Assembly (NCBI GenBank): GCA_002723255.1
Contig: PBNW01000013.1
Location: 1 to 64,000 of the forward strand
Direction: 5' to 3'
Length of the DNA stretch: 64,000 nucleotides
Origin: Pelagibacterium sp.
Lineage (GTDB): Bacteria; Pseudomonadota; Alphaproteobacteria; Rhizobiales; Devosiaceae
Of this stretch, positions 63,128 through 64,000 are shown piece after piece. The notes beneath the pieces were generated by a model that was not told where the DNA came from, did not search any database, and saw only the letters and a program-made list of their open reading frames with translations. Every line of letters starts with the position of its first letter. Within the stretch, counting starts at the first letter, position 1. A program made the position numbers and the translations under genes.

Positions 63128-63928
63128 ATGAATGAAATGGTAACCAGCCCGCCGCCCCGCTCGGGCATCGTGCAGTCGATCGATCGTGCCATGTCCATCC
63201 TCGAAGTTCTGGGTGAGGACGAGGAAGGTTACCGGCTGACCGATCTTGCCAAGCGCACCGGCCTTTCGGTTTCCACAGTACACCGGCTTTTGACAACGCT
63301 CGAACAGCGCCGCTTTGTGCAGTTCGACCGCTCCGATGGCATGTGGCACGTCGGACGCGGTGCGTTCACCGTCGGCTCGGCGTTCGTGCGCCAGCGCAAT
63401 TTCGTGGCACCAGCCTTGCCGCTTCTGCGTCGCCTGCGCGACCAGACCCGCGAAACGGTCAATCTCGGCATAGTTGATGACGGGGAGGTCGTGGTGCTGA
63501 CCCAGGTGGAAAGCCGGGAAATTATGCGCGCCATCACCAGGGTCGGGGGCAGGGCGCCCGTGGTCAATTCAGGCATGGGCAAGGCGATCCTCGCCAGCTA
63601 TCCCGACGCCGACATCGATGCGGCAATTTCACGACACGGTCTGCACAAGGTGACGGAAAAATCGATAACGCGGCCGGTGCAGTTGCACGCCGACATCGCT
63701 GCCATCCGCGAGCGCGGCTATGCGCTGGACGATGAGGAGTTCGTGACCGGGCTCCGATGCGCGGCGGCGGTGGTCTATAACGCACAGGCCGAAGCGCTGT
63801 GTGCCATTTCGATTTCAGGGCTTGCGGTGCGCGTCAGTGACGAACGTCTGCATGTGCTTGGACGCTTGATCGCCGAGGCGGCCAAGGAGTTGACAATTAC
63901 TCTGGGCGGGCAGTCACCGGGACGGTGA
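63128..63928 (+). CDS. IclR family transcriptional regulator
   Basis: A 266-residue regulator. The N-terminal winged helix-turn-helix (about 20-80) includes SIDRAMSILEVLGEDEEGYRLTDLAKRTGLSVSTVHRLL in segments, and the C-terminal GAF-like effector domain (about 90-260) includes NSGMGKAILASYPD, GYALDDEEFVTGLRCAAAVV and CAISISGLAVRV. ATG 63128 is 7 bases after AAGGA; the GTG at 63122 is too close to it. The genes it controls probably lie beyond the right edge of the window. Family members sense small acids such as glyoxylate or aromatic acids; the ligand here is unknown. Confidence 0.92.
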   Translation: MNEMVTSPPPRSGIVQSIDRAMSILEVLGEDEEGYRLTDLAKRTGLSVSTVHRLLTTLEQRRFVQFDRSDGMWHVGRGAFTVGSAFVRQRNFVAPALPLLRRLRDQTRETVNLGIVDDGEVVVLTQVESREIMRAITRVGGRAPVVNSGMGKAILASYPDADIDAAISRHGLHKVTEKSITRPVQLHADIAAIRERGYALDDEEFVTGLRCAAAVVYNAQAEALCAISISGLAVRVSDERLHVLGRLIAEAAKELTITLGGQSPGR

Positions 63929-64000
63929 TATACACGCGACCGGATTTGTTTGGGGCAAAGCCTTGGCTGGGTCCGGCAATAAATGCCGAAATGACAGAAT

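Noticed and set aside
63128-63928. Assigning the IclR regulator as BhcR (glyoxylate-responsive regulator of the beta-hydroxyaspartate cycle)
   Set aside because: The target genes are outside the window and no specific residue pattern supports it.
1-64000. tRNA or rRNA genes, CRISPR arrays, insertion sequences, prophage or integrative elements
   Set aside because: I looked through the intergenic regions and found no cloverleaf, regular spacer array, transposase or integrase; the window reads as core chromosome.

Overview
This is a gene-dense, GC-rich chromosomal window from an alphaproteobacterium. Hyphomicrobiales is the best guess, possibly a Devosia/Pelagibacterium-like lineage. I infer this from the protein families: an oxygen-dependent cobF-G-H-I-J-L-M cobalamin set, a BigR-type sulfide operon, DUF2865 and DUF2059 proteins, a class II DAHP synthase, YejABEF, a TakP-like TRAP system and the carboxynorspermidine route to spermidine. 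I found no rRNA, tRNA, CRISPR array, insertion sequence or phage gene. About 56 protein genes fill the window.

Layout. 0.1-8 kb: sensor kinase, Lrp regulator, moaA, rpiA, a DUF2059 protein, glutathione reductase and class II DAHP synthase. 8-14 kb: an outer-membrane barrel candidate, nadE (interrupted by an in-frame TAA) translationally coupled to gltX, a DUF2865 protein and an FAH-family hydrolase. 14.3-19.6 kb: a structured leader, then cysS, three tandem GFA/CENP-V paralogues, a VOC protein and cimA in one tightly packed unit. 19.7-24.2 kb: an acidic LysM protein that probably starts at CTG, and an ArsR regulator with an Atm1-type ABC exporter. 24.2-29.4 kb: a PadR-controlled RND efflux pump. 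29.6-35.4 kb: nadC-lldD, a 48-residue membrane protein, a GGDEF-EAL protein and a DadA-like oxidase. 35.5-41.3 kb: yejBEFA peptide transporter.

41.4-47 kb: a two-component system beside a TakP/DctQM transporter. An identical 16-mer lies upstream of both transporter transcription units. 47-49.8 kb: a PAP2 phosphatase and a diguanylate cyclase. 49.8-54.1 kb: a sulfide/persulfide operon (Blh dioxygenase, BigR, two YeeE/YedE proteins, DUF442, SulP) behind a perfect inverted repeat. 54.1-60.2 kb: cobalamin genes, mostly overlapping by 1-8 bases, without cobK. 60.2-62.9 kb: the spermidine genes nspC and CASDH behind a leader that carries an intrinsic terminator. 63.1-63.9 kb: an IclR regulator.

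The points most worth following up are the nonsense codon in nadE, the attenuator-like leaders of nspC and cysS, the shared 16-mer of the TRAP system, and the GFA triplication. Boundaries are well supported by codon structure and ribosome-binding sites. Regulatory calls are inference from sequence patterns only.
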